DNA of 64,000 nucleotides from Zeimonas sp050187175 (lineage in GTDB: Bacteria > Pseudomonadota > Gammaproteobacteria > Burkholderiales > Burkholderiaceae_E). A program made the translations under genes and the position numbers. Within the stretch, counting starts at the first letter, position 1. Every line of letters begins with the position of its first letter. The notes below the pieces were generated by a model. The model saw nothing but the letters and a program-made list of their open reading frames with translations, did no database searches and was not told where the DNA came from. The stretch spans positions 1-64,000 of the forward strand of contig JBFWXS010000005.1 in assembly GCA_050187175.1 (NCBI GenBank), written 5' to 3'. Below, in pieces: positions 33,441 through 40,718 of the stretch.

Positions 33441-34496
33441 ATGACCTATCTCGCCAAACCCGTCCTGCACCATCCCTCGCTGCCGACCAATGCGCTCGGC
33501 TACACGCGACGCGACTATGAAGGCAAGATCTCGACGCTGTGCGCCGGCTGCGGCCACGATTCGATATCGGCCGCCATCATCCAGGCCTGCTGGGAGCTGG
33601 CGATAGCGCCGCACCGTGTCGCCAAGCTGTCCGGCATCGGCTGTTCGTCGAAGACTCCCGACTACTTCCTCGGCAACTCGCACGGCTTCAACTCGGTGCA
33701 CGGACGCATGCCGTCGGTGCTGACCGGCGCCGCGCTGGCCAACCGCGAGCTGATCTATCTCGGCGTCTCCGGCGACGGCGACTCCGCGTCGATCGGACTG
33801 GGCCAGTTCGCGCATGTGATGCGGCGCGGCGTCAACATGACCTACATAGTCGAGAACAACGGCGTCTACGGGCTGACCAAGGGCCAGTTCTCGGCCACCG
33901 CCGACCAGGGCTCGAAGTCGAAACGCGGAGTGGCCAATACCGATTCGCCGATCGATCTCGTCTCGCTCGCGCTGCAGCTCGGCGCCACCTACGTCGGCCG
34001 CGGCTTCTCCGGCGACAAGGAGCAGCTGGTGCCGCTGATCAAGGGCGCGCTGATGCATCGCGGCGCGGCCTTCATCGATGTGGTGAGCCCCTGCGTGGCC
34101 TTCAACAACCATCCGGGCAGCACCAAGAGCTATGACTACGTGCGCGAGCACAATGAAGCGGTGAGCCGCATCGACTTCATGCCGACGCGCAGCGAGATCA
34201 CCGCCGACTATCCGGCGGGCGGCGTCATCGACGTCGAGCAGCACGACGGCACGACGCTGCGGCTGCGCAAGCTGGCGGAGGACTTCGACCCGACCGACCG
34301 CATCGGCACCATGAACCACGTCATGGCGCATCAGGCGCGCGGCGAGATCGTGACCGGCCTGCTGTACGTCGATGCGCAGGCCGGCGACCTGCACGAGCAT
34401 CTGAACACGACGCTCACGCCGCTGAACCGGCTCGACGAGGCGGCGCTGTCGCCCGGCGCGGCGGCGCTGCAGCGGATCAACATGTCGCTGCGCTAG
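33441..34496 (+). CDS. 2-oxoacid:acceptor oxidoreductase, beta subunit (ThDP-binding)
   Basis: The 351-residue beta subunit carries the cluster cysteines CAGCGH, IGCSSK and SPCVAFNN and the thiamine-diphosphate motif (GVSGDGDSASIGLGQF ... VENNGVYGLTKGQ). It forms the catalytic core with the gamma-alpha protein encoded just upstream. A moderate Shine-Dalgarno region precedes the ATG. The gene ends TCGCTGCGCTAG, and close variants of this 3' end recur as 16-bp tandem units immediately downstream. It is the last gene of the three-gene operon. Confidence 0.92.
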   Translation: MTYLAKPVLHHPSLPTNALGYTRRDYEGKISTLCAGCGHDSISAAIIQACWELAIAPHRVAKLSGIGCSSKTPDYFLGNSHGFNSVHGRMPSVLTGAALANRELIYLGVSGDGDSASIGLGQFAHVMRRGVNMTYIVENNGVYGLTKGQFSATADQGSKSKRGVANTDSPIDLVSLALQLGATYVGRGFSGDKEQLVPLIKGALMHRGAAFIDVVSPCVAFNNHPGSTKSYDYVREHNEAVSRIDFMPTRSEITADYPAGGVIDVEQHDGTTLRLRKLAEDFDPTDRIGTMNHVMAHQARGEIVTGLLYVDAQAGDLHEHLNTTLTPLNRLDEAALSPGAAALQRINMSLR

Positions 34497-34513
34497 CGCC
34501 TTGGCGTATCGAC

Positions 34514-34578
34514 GGCTGCTGCGCTAGCTGCCTGCCGCGCTAAGGACCTGCCGCGCTAACGGCCTGCCGCGCCGGTGG
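34514..34578. repeat. 16-bp tandem repeat derived from the korB-like gene end
   Basis: Three 16-bp units (CCTGCCGCGCTAAGGA, CCTGCCGCGCTAACGG, CCTGCCGCGCCGGTGG; 34531-34578) follow a degenerate unit beginning near 34514. Their core GCGCTA resembles the last codons and stop of the beta-subunit gene (34487-34496). The last units run into the 3' end of the small leftward gene. Confidence 0.7.
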
Positions 34579-34750
34579 GCCGACGCGAAGCGGCGCCGCG
34601 CAGGCCGCGCCACCAGGCGCGCGCCCGTTCGCCGACGTACCGGCGGTGCGCGGCCATCGCCTGACTATGCAGCAGTTCGGCTCGGCGCGCGTAGTGGCGC
34701 AGGTCGATCGAGCCGTCGGCGCGGCGGATCACTGGGTCGGCATCGTTCAT
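34556..34750 (-). CDS. Small hypothetical protein, 64 residues
   Basis: The protein starts MNDADPVIRRADGSIDLRHY, followed by an amphipathic basic helix (ARRAELLHSQAMAAHRRYV) and the segment ARAWWRGLRG. The pattern of an N-terminal R-A-D-G-(S/T)-I-D followed by a Tyr and a basic helix is seen in many small unnamed proteobacterial proteins. The ATG sits between the repeat array and the beta-subunit gene. The last ~10 codons coincide with the tandem repeat, so the C-terminus may have been altered by repeat expansion. The function is unknown, and it may not be expressed. Confidence 0.5.
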   Translation of the reverse strand: MNDADPVIRRADGSIDLRHYARRAELLHSQAMAAHRRYVGERARAWWRGLRGAASRRPTGAAGR

Positions 34751-34861
34751 AGCGGCGCTCCGCGTTTTGCTTGAGACAAGCCTAATGGCCGGCGGCCGCA
34801 GCCGATTTGCGCTTTCCTTGCCGAGCCGCTGTCTTTCGCTGGAATTTCGGCGGACACGGCC

Positions 34862-35041
34862 TGCCTTTGTCTTGCCTTTGTCTTGCCTTTGTCTTGCCTT
34901 TNNNNNNNNNNNNNNNNNNNNNNNNNNNNNNNNNNNNNNNNNNNNNNNNNNNNNNNNNNNNNNNNNNNNNNNNNNNNNNNNNNNNNNNNNNNNNNNNNNN
35001 NTGCCTTTGTCTTGCCTTTGTCTTGCCTTTGTCTTGCCTTT
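34862..35041. repeat. 11-bp tandem repeat array interrupted by a 100-N assembly gap
   Basis: Identical 11-bp units TGCCTTTGTCT flank the gap on both sides (34862-34901 and 35002-35041, three full units plus a partial one each). The run of N is exactly 34902-35001, so its length is a placeholder and the true array size is unknown. Since 11 is not a multiple of 3, every frame stays open on the minus strand with the same 11-residue pattern of Lys/Gly/Thr/Arg/Gln/Asp, which creates spurious ORFs. Confidence 0.95.
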
Positions 35042-35140
35042 TTCGCCGGCATTCGCTTGCCTTCGGCGCAGCGGACACCCCTGCCCACCGCGAAGCAAGG
35101 ATCCGATTCTCGCCACACGGCGCCTGTGGTAGAACACCGC

Positions 35141-36400
35141 ATGCACTACCGGTTCGACCGTTACGAATTGCTCGCCGAAGCGCGCGAACTGCGCGTCGAT
35201 GGAGAGCCGCGCGCCGTCGAACCGCAGGTCTTCGATCTGCTGGTGCATTTGATCGAACAGCGCCATCGCGTCGTCTCCCACGACGAATTGATCGCCACCG
35301 TCTGGAACCGGCGCATCGTTTCGGATTCGGCGATCAGCGCACGCATCAGCGCGGCGCGCTCGGCGATCGGTGACGACGGCACCAGGCAATGCCGGATCCG
35401 CACCGTGCCGCGCCGCGGCTTCCGCTTCGTCGGCGATGTCACGGCGACGGCGAGCGGCAAGACGGATGAGCCGAACGCCGCGGCGGGCGATTCGACGGCG
35501 CCGGCACCCGCTCACGCCTCTGCCGCCACGGGGCCGGGCAATCGCCGCGGCCGGCAACGCATCGCGTTCTGCCGCTCCGCCGACGGCACGCAGATCGCCT
35601 ACGCAAGCAGCGGCGACGCGAACGCCTATCCGCTGGTGAAGGCAGGACACTGGCTGACGCATCTCGAGCACGACTGGAACAGTCCCATCTGGCGCCCGAT
35701 GCTCGACGAGCTCGATCAGCGCTTCCGTGTCGTGCGCTACGACCAGCGCGGCAATGGCCTGTCGGACTGGCAGGTCGATGACTTCGCGCTCGAACGCTTC
35801 GTGGAAGATCTGGAATCGGTCGTCGATGCCGCCGGCCTAGAGCGATTTGCGCTGTACGGCAGCTCGCAGGGAGCGCCGATCGCGATCGCCTACGCGTGCC
35901 GCCATCCGCGGCGCGTCAGCCATCTGATCCTGCACGGCGGCTATGCCAAGGGCCGGCTGGTCCGCGACGCCGAAAGCGACCGCGCGCAGGGCGAGGCGCT
36001 GCTGACGCTGATCCGGCACGGCTGGGGCCAGCCGGGCAGCCCGTTCATCCGCGCCTTCTCGTCGCTGTTCCTGCCAGGCGGCAGCCGCGAGCAGATCGAT
36101 TCGCTGGTCGACCTGCAACGGCTCACCACATCGCCGGAGAACGCAGCGCGGCTGCGCGCGGCGGTCGACCGCTTCGACGTCGGGGCGCAGCTGTCGCAGA
36201 TCGCAGTGCCGACGCTGGTACTGCACGCCCGCGACGACGGCGTGCAGCCGCTCGAGCAAGGGCGCCGGCTCGCCGCAGGCATCCCCCGGGCCGAGTTCGT
36301 TCTGCTGGACAGCGGCAATCACGTGATCCTGATGCAGGAACCCGCGGCTGCGGTGCTGCTGCGCGAGCTGACGCGCTTCGTGCTCGATGCTGCGCGTTGA
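35141..36400 (+). CDS. Winged-helix (OmpR/CadC-type) domain fused to alpha/beta hydrolase
   Basis: This is a 419-residue two-domain protein. Residues 1-105 are a Trans_reg_C winged helix (VEPQVFDLLVHLIEQRHRVV, VWNRRIVSDSAISARISAAR, TVPRRGFRFVG). A Pro/Ala linker follows, then an alpha/beta hydrolase with nucleophile Ser in LYGSSQGAPIAIAY, Asp in LHARDDGVQPLEQG and His in DSGNHVILMQEP. Unlike CadC there is no membrane helix, so it should be cytoplasmic. The hydrolase may sense or destroy an ester or lactone effector. The ATG at 35141 is the start of the winged helix; upstream frames run through repeat and N. Transcription should begin in the gap-bearing intergenic region. Confidence 0.88.
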   Translation: MHYRFDRYELLAEARELRVDGEPRAVEPQVFDLLVHLIEQRHRVVSHDELIATVWNRRIVSDSAISARISAARSAIGDDGTRQCRIRTVPRRGFRFVGDVTATASGKTDEPNAAAGDSTAPAPAHASAATGPGNRRGRQRIAFCRSADGTQIAYASSGDANAYPLVKAGHWLTHLEHDWNSPIWRPMLDELDQRFRVVRYDQRGNGLSDWQVDDFALERFVEDLESVVDAAGLERFALYGSSQGAPIAIAYACRHPRRVSHLILHGGYAKGRLVRDAESDRAQGEALLTLIRHGWGQPGSPFIRAFSSLFLPGGSREQIDSLVDLQRLTTSPENAARLRAAVDRFDVGAQLSQIAVPTLVLHARDDGVQPLEQGRRLAAGIPRAEFVLLDSGNHVILMQEPAAAVLLRELTRFVLDAAR

Positions 36401-36603
36401 AGGAGCCCATCGAGCCACCCTCTTATGACGCCGAGTCATCAGCTGATAAGCATCGAAGCCCCGATGCGCGTCGCCACCAGGGATTCTCGGTCGAGCCGTT
36501 CATCGTCGCGCGCATAATCATCGGTTCGACCGTTCCGGCGGTTCGACCCATCGACGAAACCCGCGCCGACCGTTCGACGAGACCTGCAAGGAGAACCTAC
36601 ATC

Positions 36604-37263
36604 ATGTCGCTTCGCATCAACGATATCGCTCCCAACTTCACGGCCGAGACCACTCAGGGCCCGATCGACTTCCACCAGTGGATCGGCGACAGCTGGGCCA
36701 TCCTGTTCTCGCACCCGAAGGACTTCACGCCGGTCTGCACCACCGAACTGGGCTACATGGCGAGCCTGGAGCCGGAGTTCGCCAAGCGCAACTGCAAGCT
36801 GATCGGCCTCAGCATCGACCCGGTCGACAGCCATGCGAAATGGGCGCAGGACATCCAGGACGTGCAAGGCTGCGCCGTCAACTACCCGATGATCGGCGAT
36901 CACGACCTGAAGGTGGCGAAGCTCTACAACATGCTTCCCGCCGAAGAAGCGGGCACCTCCGAGGGACGGACCGCGGCCACCAATGCAACGGTCCGCTCGG
37001 TCTTCATCATCGGGCCCGACAAGCGGATCAAGCTGATGCTCACTTATCCGATGAGCACCGGCCGCAACTTCGACGAGATCCTGCGCGTACTGGATTCGAT
37101 GCAGCTGACCAGCGCACACAAGGTCGCGACGCCGGTGAACTGGAAGAACGGCGAGGACGTGATCATCGCGCCAGCGGTCTCGGACGCCGAAGCCAAGACC
37201 ATGTTCCCCGAAGGCTGGAAGACGCTGAAGCCCTATCTGCGAATGGTGCGTCAGCCTCGCTGA
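36604..37263 (+). CDS. 1-Cys peroxiredoxin (Prx6 type)
   Basis: This 219-residue cytoplasmic peroxiredoxin reduces H2O2 and alkyl hydroperoxides. The peroxidatic Cys45 lies in HPKDFTPVCTTELG. The long C-terminal domain (PVNWKNGEDVIIAPAVSDAE, FPEGWKTLKPYLRM) is typical of the Prx6 subgroup, which lacks the usual resolving Cys. The ATG is preceded by AAGGAG. About 200 bp separate it from the hydrolase fusion gene; that gap has repeated TTCGAC motifs (for example 36523-36583) but no clear promoter. Confidence 0.95.
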   Translation: MSLRINDIAPNFTAETTQGPIDFHQWIGDSWAILFSHPKDFTPVCTTELGYMASLEPEFAKRNCKLIGLSIDPVDSHAKWAQDIQDVQGCAVNYPMIGDHDLKVAKLYNMLPAEEAGTSEGRTAATNATVRSVFIIGPDKRIKLMLTYPMSTGRNFDEILRVLDSMQLTSAHKVATPVNWKNGEDVIIAPAVSDAEAKTMFPEGWKTLKPYLRMVRQPR

Positions 37264-37326
37264 GCGCAAGGCCGGGCCGCCGTGCCGGACACCGCGGCCC
37301 GCCGCGGCCTCGGGGCCAGGTCCGGC

Positions 37327-37350
37327 CCCAGGCCCAGGCCCAGGCCCAGG
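37327..37350. repeat. Hexanucleotide tandem repeat (CCCAGG)4
   Basis: Four perfect CCCAGG units lie between the convergent peroxiredoxin and DUF488 genes, 2 bp from the DUF488 stop. Next to them GGGGCC-AGGTCC-GGCCCC (37312-37329) and GGGCCGC/GCGGCCC (37274-37280, 37294-37300) can form hairpins that could end both transcripts. Confidence 0.7.
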
Positions 37351-37351
37351 C

Positions 37352-37738
37352 CTACGCCAGCTTCGCGCCGCGCTCGGCCAGCAGCTCGCGCAGCACCGAA
37401 CGGTGGCAACGGGCTTCGTTCTCGCAATAGCAGCCCACCGAGAAATCGGCATGCCGCGACAGCGCGGCCAGCAGGTCCAATGAATGACTGCTGTCGGGCC
37501 GCGCCATCTCGGCGCGGTAGCGCCGCGCGAACGCCGCCCACTCGCGATCGCTGGCGGCGCTGAGCGCCTGCTTCACCAGTTCGGCGCTCGGCGCCAGGTT
37601 CGGATACCAGACGTCGTACCAGTTGCCCGACGCATAGTCGCTCTTGCGCACGCCGCGCGGCGGGCGCCGCACCGTGCCGATGCGCAGCCCTTCGCCGGCA
37701 GCGCGCTCACTGCCGAGCCGGACGATTCTCACGGCCAT
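37352..37738 (-). CDS. DUF488 family protein
   Basis: This 128-residue protein fits DUF488: an N-terminal IVRLGSERAAGEGLRIGTVR, RGVRKSDYASGNWYDVWYPNLAPS, and the C-terminal cysteine motif GCYCENEARCHRSVLRELL. The Cys/His cluster suggests metal binding or redox chemistry, but the family has no established function. It is the last gene of a leftward run GST, carboxylesterase, DUF488, with 25 bp to the esterase gene. Confidence 0.9.
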   Translation of the reverse strand: MAVRIVRLGSERAAGEGLRIGTVRRPPRGVRKSDYASGNWYDVWYPNLAPSAELVKQALSAASDREWAAFARRYRAEMARPDSSHSLDLLAALSRHADFSVGCYCENEARCHRSVLRELLAERGAKLA

Positions 37739-37763
37739 CGCGCTACCCCGTCGCCGGCCGCTG

Positions 37764-38432
37764 CTATGCGAGCACGCGCAGCAGCCAGCGATTCAGGTCC
37801 GCGATCTCCTGCGGGCAGACCGAATGCGGCATCGGATAGTCGTGCCATTCCACGTCATAGCCCATCGCCCGCAGCGCATCGCGCGAGGCCGTCGCCCGGT
37901 CGATGGCGATCATGGGGTCGCCGCGGCCGTGCGCCATGAAGATCGGCGTCAGTCGGTTGGCATCGCTGCTTTCGGCCGGCAGCGTGGCGGCCAGCGGCAG
38001 ATAGCCGGACAGCGCGACCAGTCCGGCCAGCCGGTCGCGATAGCGCAGACCCGTCTGCAGCGTCATCGCGCAGCCTTGCGAGAAACCCATCAGCACGATG
38101 CGCCCCGGCGCGATGCCGCGCTCGCGCTCACGCTCGATCAGCGCCTCGACGTCGGCCTGCGACTGACGCACACCCGACTCGTCCTCGCGGCGAGCCAGGT
38201 CCGTGCCGATGATGTCGTACCACGCCCGCATCGGATAGCCGTTGTTGATCGTCACCGGACGAACCGGTGCGTGCGGCAGCACGTAGCGGATCGCTCCGAT
38301 CGTGGACAGGTCGAGTTCGTCGCAGATCGGCGCGAAGTCGTTGCCGTCGGCGCCCAGGCCGTGCAGCACGATCAAGCTATGCGTCGGCTGCGGGCCGGTT
38401 TCGATTTCGATCGCATCGAGCAGCTGTGTCAC
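37764..38432 (-). CDS. Phospholipase/carboxylesterase (serine hydrolase)
   Basis: This 222-residue alpha/beta hydrolase belongs to the phospholipase/carboxylesterase family. LIVLHGLGADGNDFAPICDEL forms the oxyanion region (quoted in two parts: LIVLHGLGADG and NDFAPICDEL). The nucleophile lies in LMGFSQGCAM, with Asp in HGRGDPMIAI and His in MPHSVCPQE. The start is GTG 38432, preceded by GAGGAAAG; no ATG is available near the conserved N-terminus. The natural substrate is unknown. It sits 53 bp after the GST gene on the same strand. Confidence 0.92.
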   Translation of the reverse strand: MTQLLDAIEIETGPQPTHSLIVLHGLGADGNDFAPICDELDLSTIGAIRYVLPHAPVRPVTINNGYPMRAWYDIIGTDLARREDESGVRQSQADVEALIERERERGIAPGRIVLMGFSQGCAMTLQTGLRYRDRLAGLVALSGYLPLAATLPAESSDANRLTPIFMAHGRGDPMIAIDRATASRDALRAMGYDVEWHDYPMPHSVCPQEIADLNRWLLRVLA

Positions 38433-38485
38433 GGTATGAGTCTTTCCTCGGTTGAAGCGAACGGAGATACGGAACCGGGCCAGGC

Positions 38486-39178
38486 TCAGCCCGGCAGCGG
38501 CGCGCGCAGATCGCCGATCACGTCGCCGACCTGCAGCGCATCGGCCTCGTGGGCGCTTTCGCGCCAGGGTTCGGCCAGGGCTTCGTCCTGCCAGCGGCGC
38601 AAGGCGGCGGTGGCCAGCAGACGCTGCGCATAAGCGGCGGCCGGCTCGCCGAGCACCAGGCCGTACGTCTGCACGCGGAACGCGACCGGCGCGAAGAAGG
38701 CGTCGGCTGCGGTGAAGCTGGAGCCCGCGAGGAAGGGGCCGCCGAAGCGCCGCAGCCCGTCGGTCCACAGCTCGTCGATCCGTTCGATGTCGCGCGCCAG
38801 CGCGTCGGAGACGCCGTGCAGGCGGACGCGCAGGCCGCAGTTCATCGTGCAGGTGCCGCGCAGCGATCCGAAGCCGGCGTGCATCTCGGCAGCGGCGCAA
38901 CGCGCCCACGCGCGTGCGCGCGCGTCATCGGGCCAGACGCCGGCATGTCGTTCGGCCAGGTATTCGACGATCGCCAGCGAGTCCCAGACGACGGTATCAC
39001 CGTCGACCAGGCAGGGCACCTTGCCGTTCGGCGCAAAGGCGCGAAACTCGTCCCAATTGTCGGCGCCGGCGAACGGAACCAACCGCTCCTCGAATGCAAT
39101 CCCCTGCTCGCGCAGCACGGCCCAGGGCCGCAGCGACCATGACGAATAGTTCTTGTTGGCAATGAACAAGCGATACAT
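38486..39178 (-). CDS. Glutathione S-transferase
   Basis: This 230-residue GST has an N-terminal thioredoxin-like domain (IANKNYSSWSLRPWAVLR, NGKVPCLVDGDTVVWDSLAI) and an all-helical C-terminal domain (FLAGSSFTAADAFFAPVAFR). The Ser-Ser-Trp-Ser segment at residues 12-15 probably supplies the catalytic serine that activates glutathione. It likely conjugates electrophiles or reduces peroxides; substrate unknown. It heads a leftward run with the esterase and DUF488 genes and is divergent from the lipoprotein hydrolase, 124 bp away. Confidence 0.93.
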   Translation of the reverse strand: MYRLFIANKNYSSWSLRPWAVLREQGIAFEERLVPFAGADNWDEFRAFAPNGKVPCLVDGDTVVWDSLAIVEYLAERHAGVWPDDARARAWARCAAAEMHAGFGSLRGTCTMNCGLRVRLHGVSDALARDIERIDELWTDGLRRFGGPFLAGSSFTAADAFFAPVAFRVQTYGLVLGEPAAAYAQRLLATAALRRWQDEALAEPWRESAHEADALQVGDVIGDLRAPLPG

Positions 39179-39302
39179 GCCCTGCCCCTATGGCCGCAGC
39201 CGCTCAAACCCCCGACGATACACCGTCTAGGCTATTCTCTGACACGCTGGAATCCGGTACGCGCGAACGCCGCCGCGCCGGCACATCAAACGGAGACACT
39301 TC

Positions 39303-40718
39303 ATGCCCGCTCGGCACGCCACCGCCGTCACTGCCGTCACCGCATCACCGCCGCGCGCGCCGGCCACGCAGCGGCTGCCCGGCCTTCTGCCCGGCCTGCT
39401 GTGCGCTGCGATGCTCGTCGCCGGCTGCGCTTCGCCCGGCTCGGCGCCACCGCGCGAAGCGCCGCCGAAAGCGGCCGCCTGCCCCGACGGCGTACCGACC
39501 GGCGCCCGCTGCCTGCGCGGCACGGACTCGGCCGGAGCGCACTATCTGATCGTCACGCCGGAACGCTGGAACCAGGTGCTGGTAGTGCATGCGCATGGCG
39601 GACCGACGCTGGGCACCCCCAAGCCCGAGCGCTCCGAAGAGGACATCAAGCGCTGGGCCATCACCGTGCGTGCCGGCTACGCCTGGGCCGGGTCGGTATT
39701 CCGGCAGGGCGGCGTGGCCGTGCGCTCGGCCGCCGAGGACACCGAGCGCGTGCGGCGCATCTTCGTCGAGCATGTGGCCAAGCCGCGCCGCACGCTGCTG
39801 CATGGTCAGTCATGGGGCGCCGGCGTCGCAGCCAAGACGGCCGAGATGTACGCGCAGTCGGCCGGCGGCCGCTCGCCGTACGACGGCGTGCTGCTGTCTA
39901 GCGGCGTGCTGGGCGGCGGCACCCGCTCATACGATTTCCGGCTCGACCTGCGCGTCGTCTACCAGTACCTGTGCGGCAACCATCCGCGCCCGAACGATCC
40001 GCAATATCCGCTGTGGCAGGGCCTGCCTCCCGACGGCCGGCTCACGCGCAGCGAGCTGGCCACGCGCGCCGACCAGTGCCTGGGCCTGCGCCAGCCGGCG
40101 GCGAAGCGCACGCCGGAGCAGGCGCGCAAACTGGACACCATCGTCAAGCTGATCCGCATTCCGGAGTCGTCGGTGCTGGCGCATCTGAACTGGGCCACCT
40201 GGCACTTCCAGGACATCGCCGTGAACCGCACCGGCAGGCGCAACGTGTTTGCGAACGACAAGGTCCGCTACCAAGGCTCGGCCGACGACGACGCGATCAA
40301 CCGTGGGGTGCTGCGCTACCAGGCCGACCCGGAGGCCGTGGCGCGCTTCGCCGCCGATACCGATCCGACTGGCAAGATTCCGGTGCCGGTGCTCACGGTG
40401 CACGGCATCGGCGACGCCACGGCCTTCGTCGAGCTCGAGTCGGCATTCCGGCAGACCATGGAGCGCGCCGGCACCGCCGGTCATCTGGTGCAGACCTTCA
40501 CCCGCGACGCATCGCACAGCTATCTGAGCGATCCGGTCTACCCGACCTTGTTCGAGGCGCTGCTGCGCTGGATCGACGCCGGCGAGAAGCCGACGCCGGC
40601 CGGCATCGCGCAGCGCTGCGAGCAGCTGCGCGCGCAGTACGGCGACGGTTGCCGCTTCGAGCCCGGCTACCAGCCGCCGCCGCTCGAGACGCGCGTCACG
40701 CCGCGTTCGGGAGGCTGA
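39303..40718 (+). CDS. Alpha/beta-hydrolase lipoprotein
   Basis: The 471-residue product has a lipoprotein signal with lipobox LVAGC (Cys42) and a hydrolase domain. The nucleophile Ser lies in TLLHGQSWGAGVAA, the acid may be in LTVHGIGDATAFVE, and the His is in TRDASHSYLSDP. The sequence LIVTPERWNQVLVVHAHGGP marks an oxyanion loop. It should be a periplasmic or outer-membrane-anchored esterase of unknown substrate. The long N-region before the lipobox suggests the start might be later, but no better ATG is seen. Its 3' end overlaps that of the convergent chemoreceptor gene by 23 bp. Confidence 0.85.
   Translation: MPARHATAVTAVTASPPRAPATQRLPGLLPGLLCAAMLVAGCASPGSAPPREAPPKAAACPDGVPTGARCLRGTDSAGAHYLIVTPERWNQVLVVHAHGGPTLGTPKPERSEEDIKRWAITVRAGYAWAGSVFRQGGVAVRSAAEDTERVRRIFVEHVAKPRRTLLHGQSWGAGVAAKTAEMYAQSAGGRSPYDGVLLSSGVLGGGTRSYDFRLDLRVVYQYLCGNHPRPNDPQYPLWQGLPPDGRLTRSELATRADQCLGLRQPAAKRTPEQARKLDTIVKLIRIPESSVLAHLNWATWHFQDIAVNRTGRRNVFANDKVRYQGSADDDAINRGVLRYQADPEAVARFAADTDPTGKIPVPVLTVHGIGDATAFVELESAFRQTMERAGTAGHLVQTFTRDASHSYLSDPVYPTLFEALLRWIDAGEKPTPAGIAQRCEQLRAQYGDGCRFEPGYQPPPLETRVTPRSGG

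Noticed and set aside
34556..35671. Long minus-strand frame through the N gap with Lys/Gly/Thr/Arg/Gln/Asp repeats
   Set aside because: It crosses the assembly gap; an 11-bp repeat keeps all frames open, so the apparent protein is artificial. Only the short 3' part (34556-34750) was kept as a possible gene.
36500..36590. Repeated TTCGAC/GGTTCGACC strings suggesting a tRNA T-arm
   Set aside because: No acceptor, D-arm or anticodon stem can be drawn around them.
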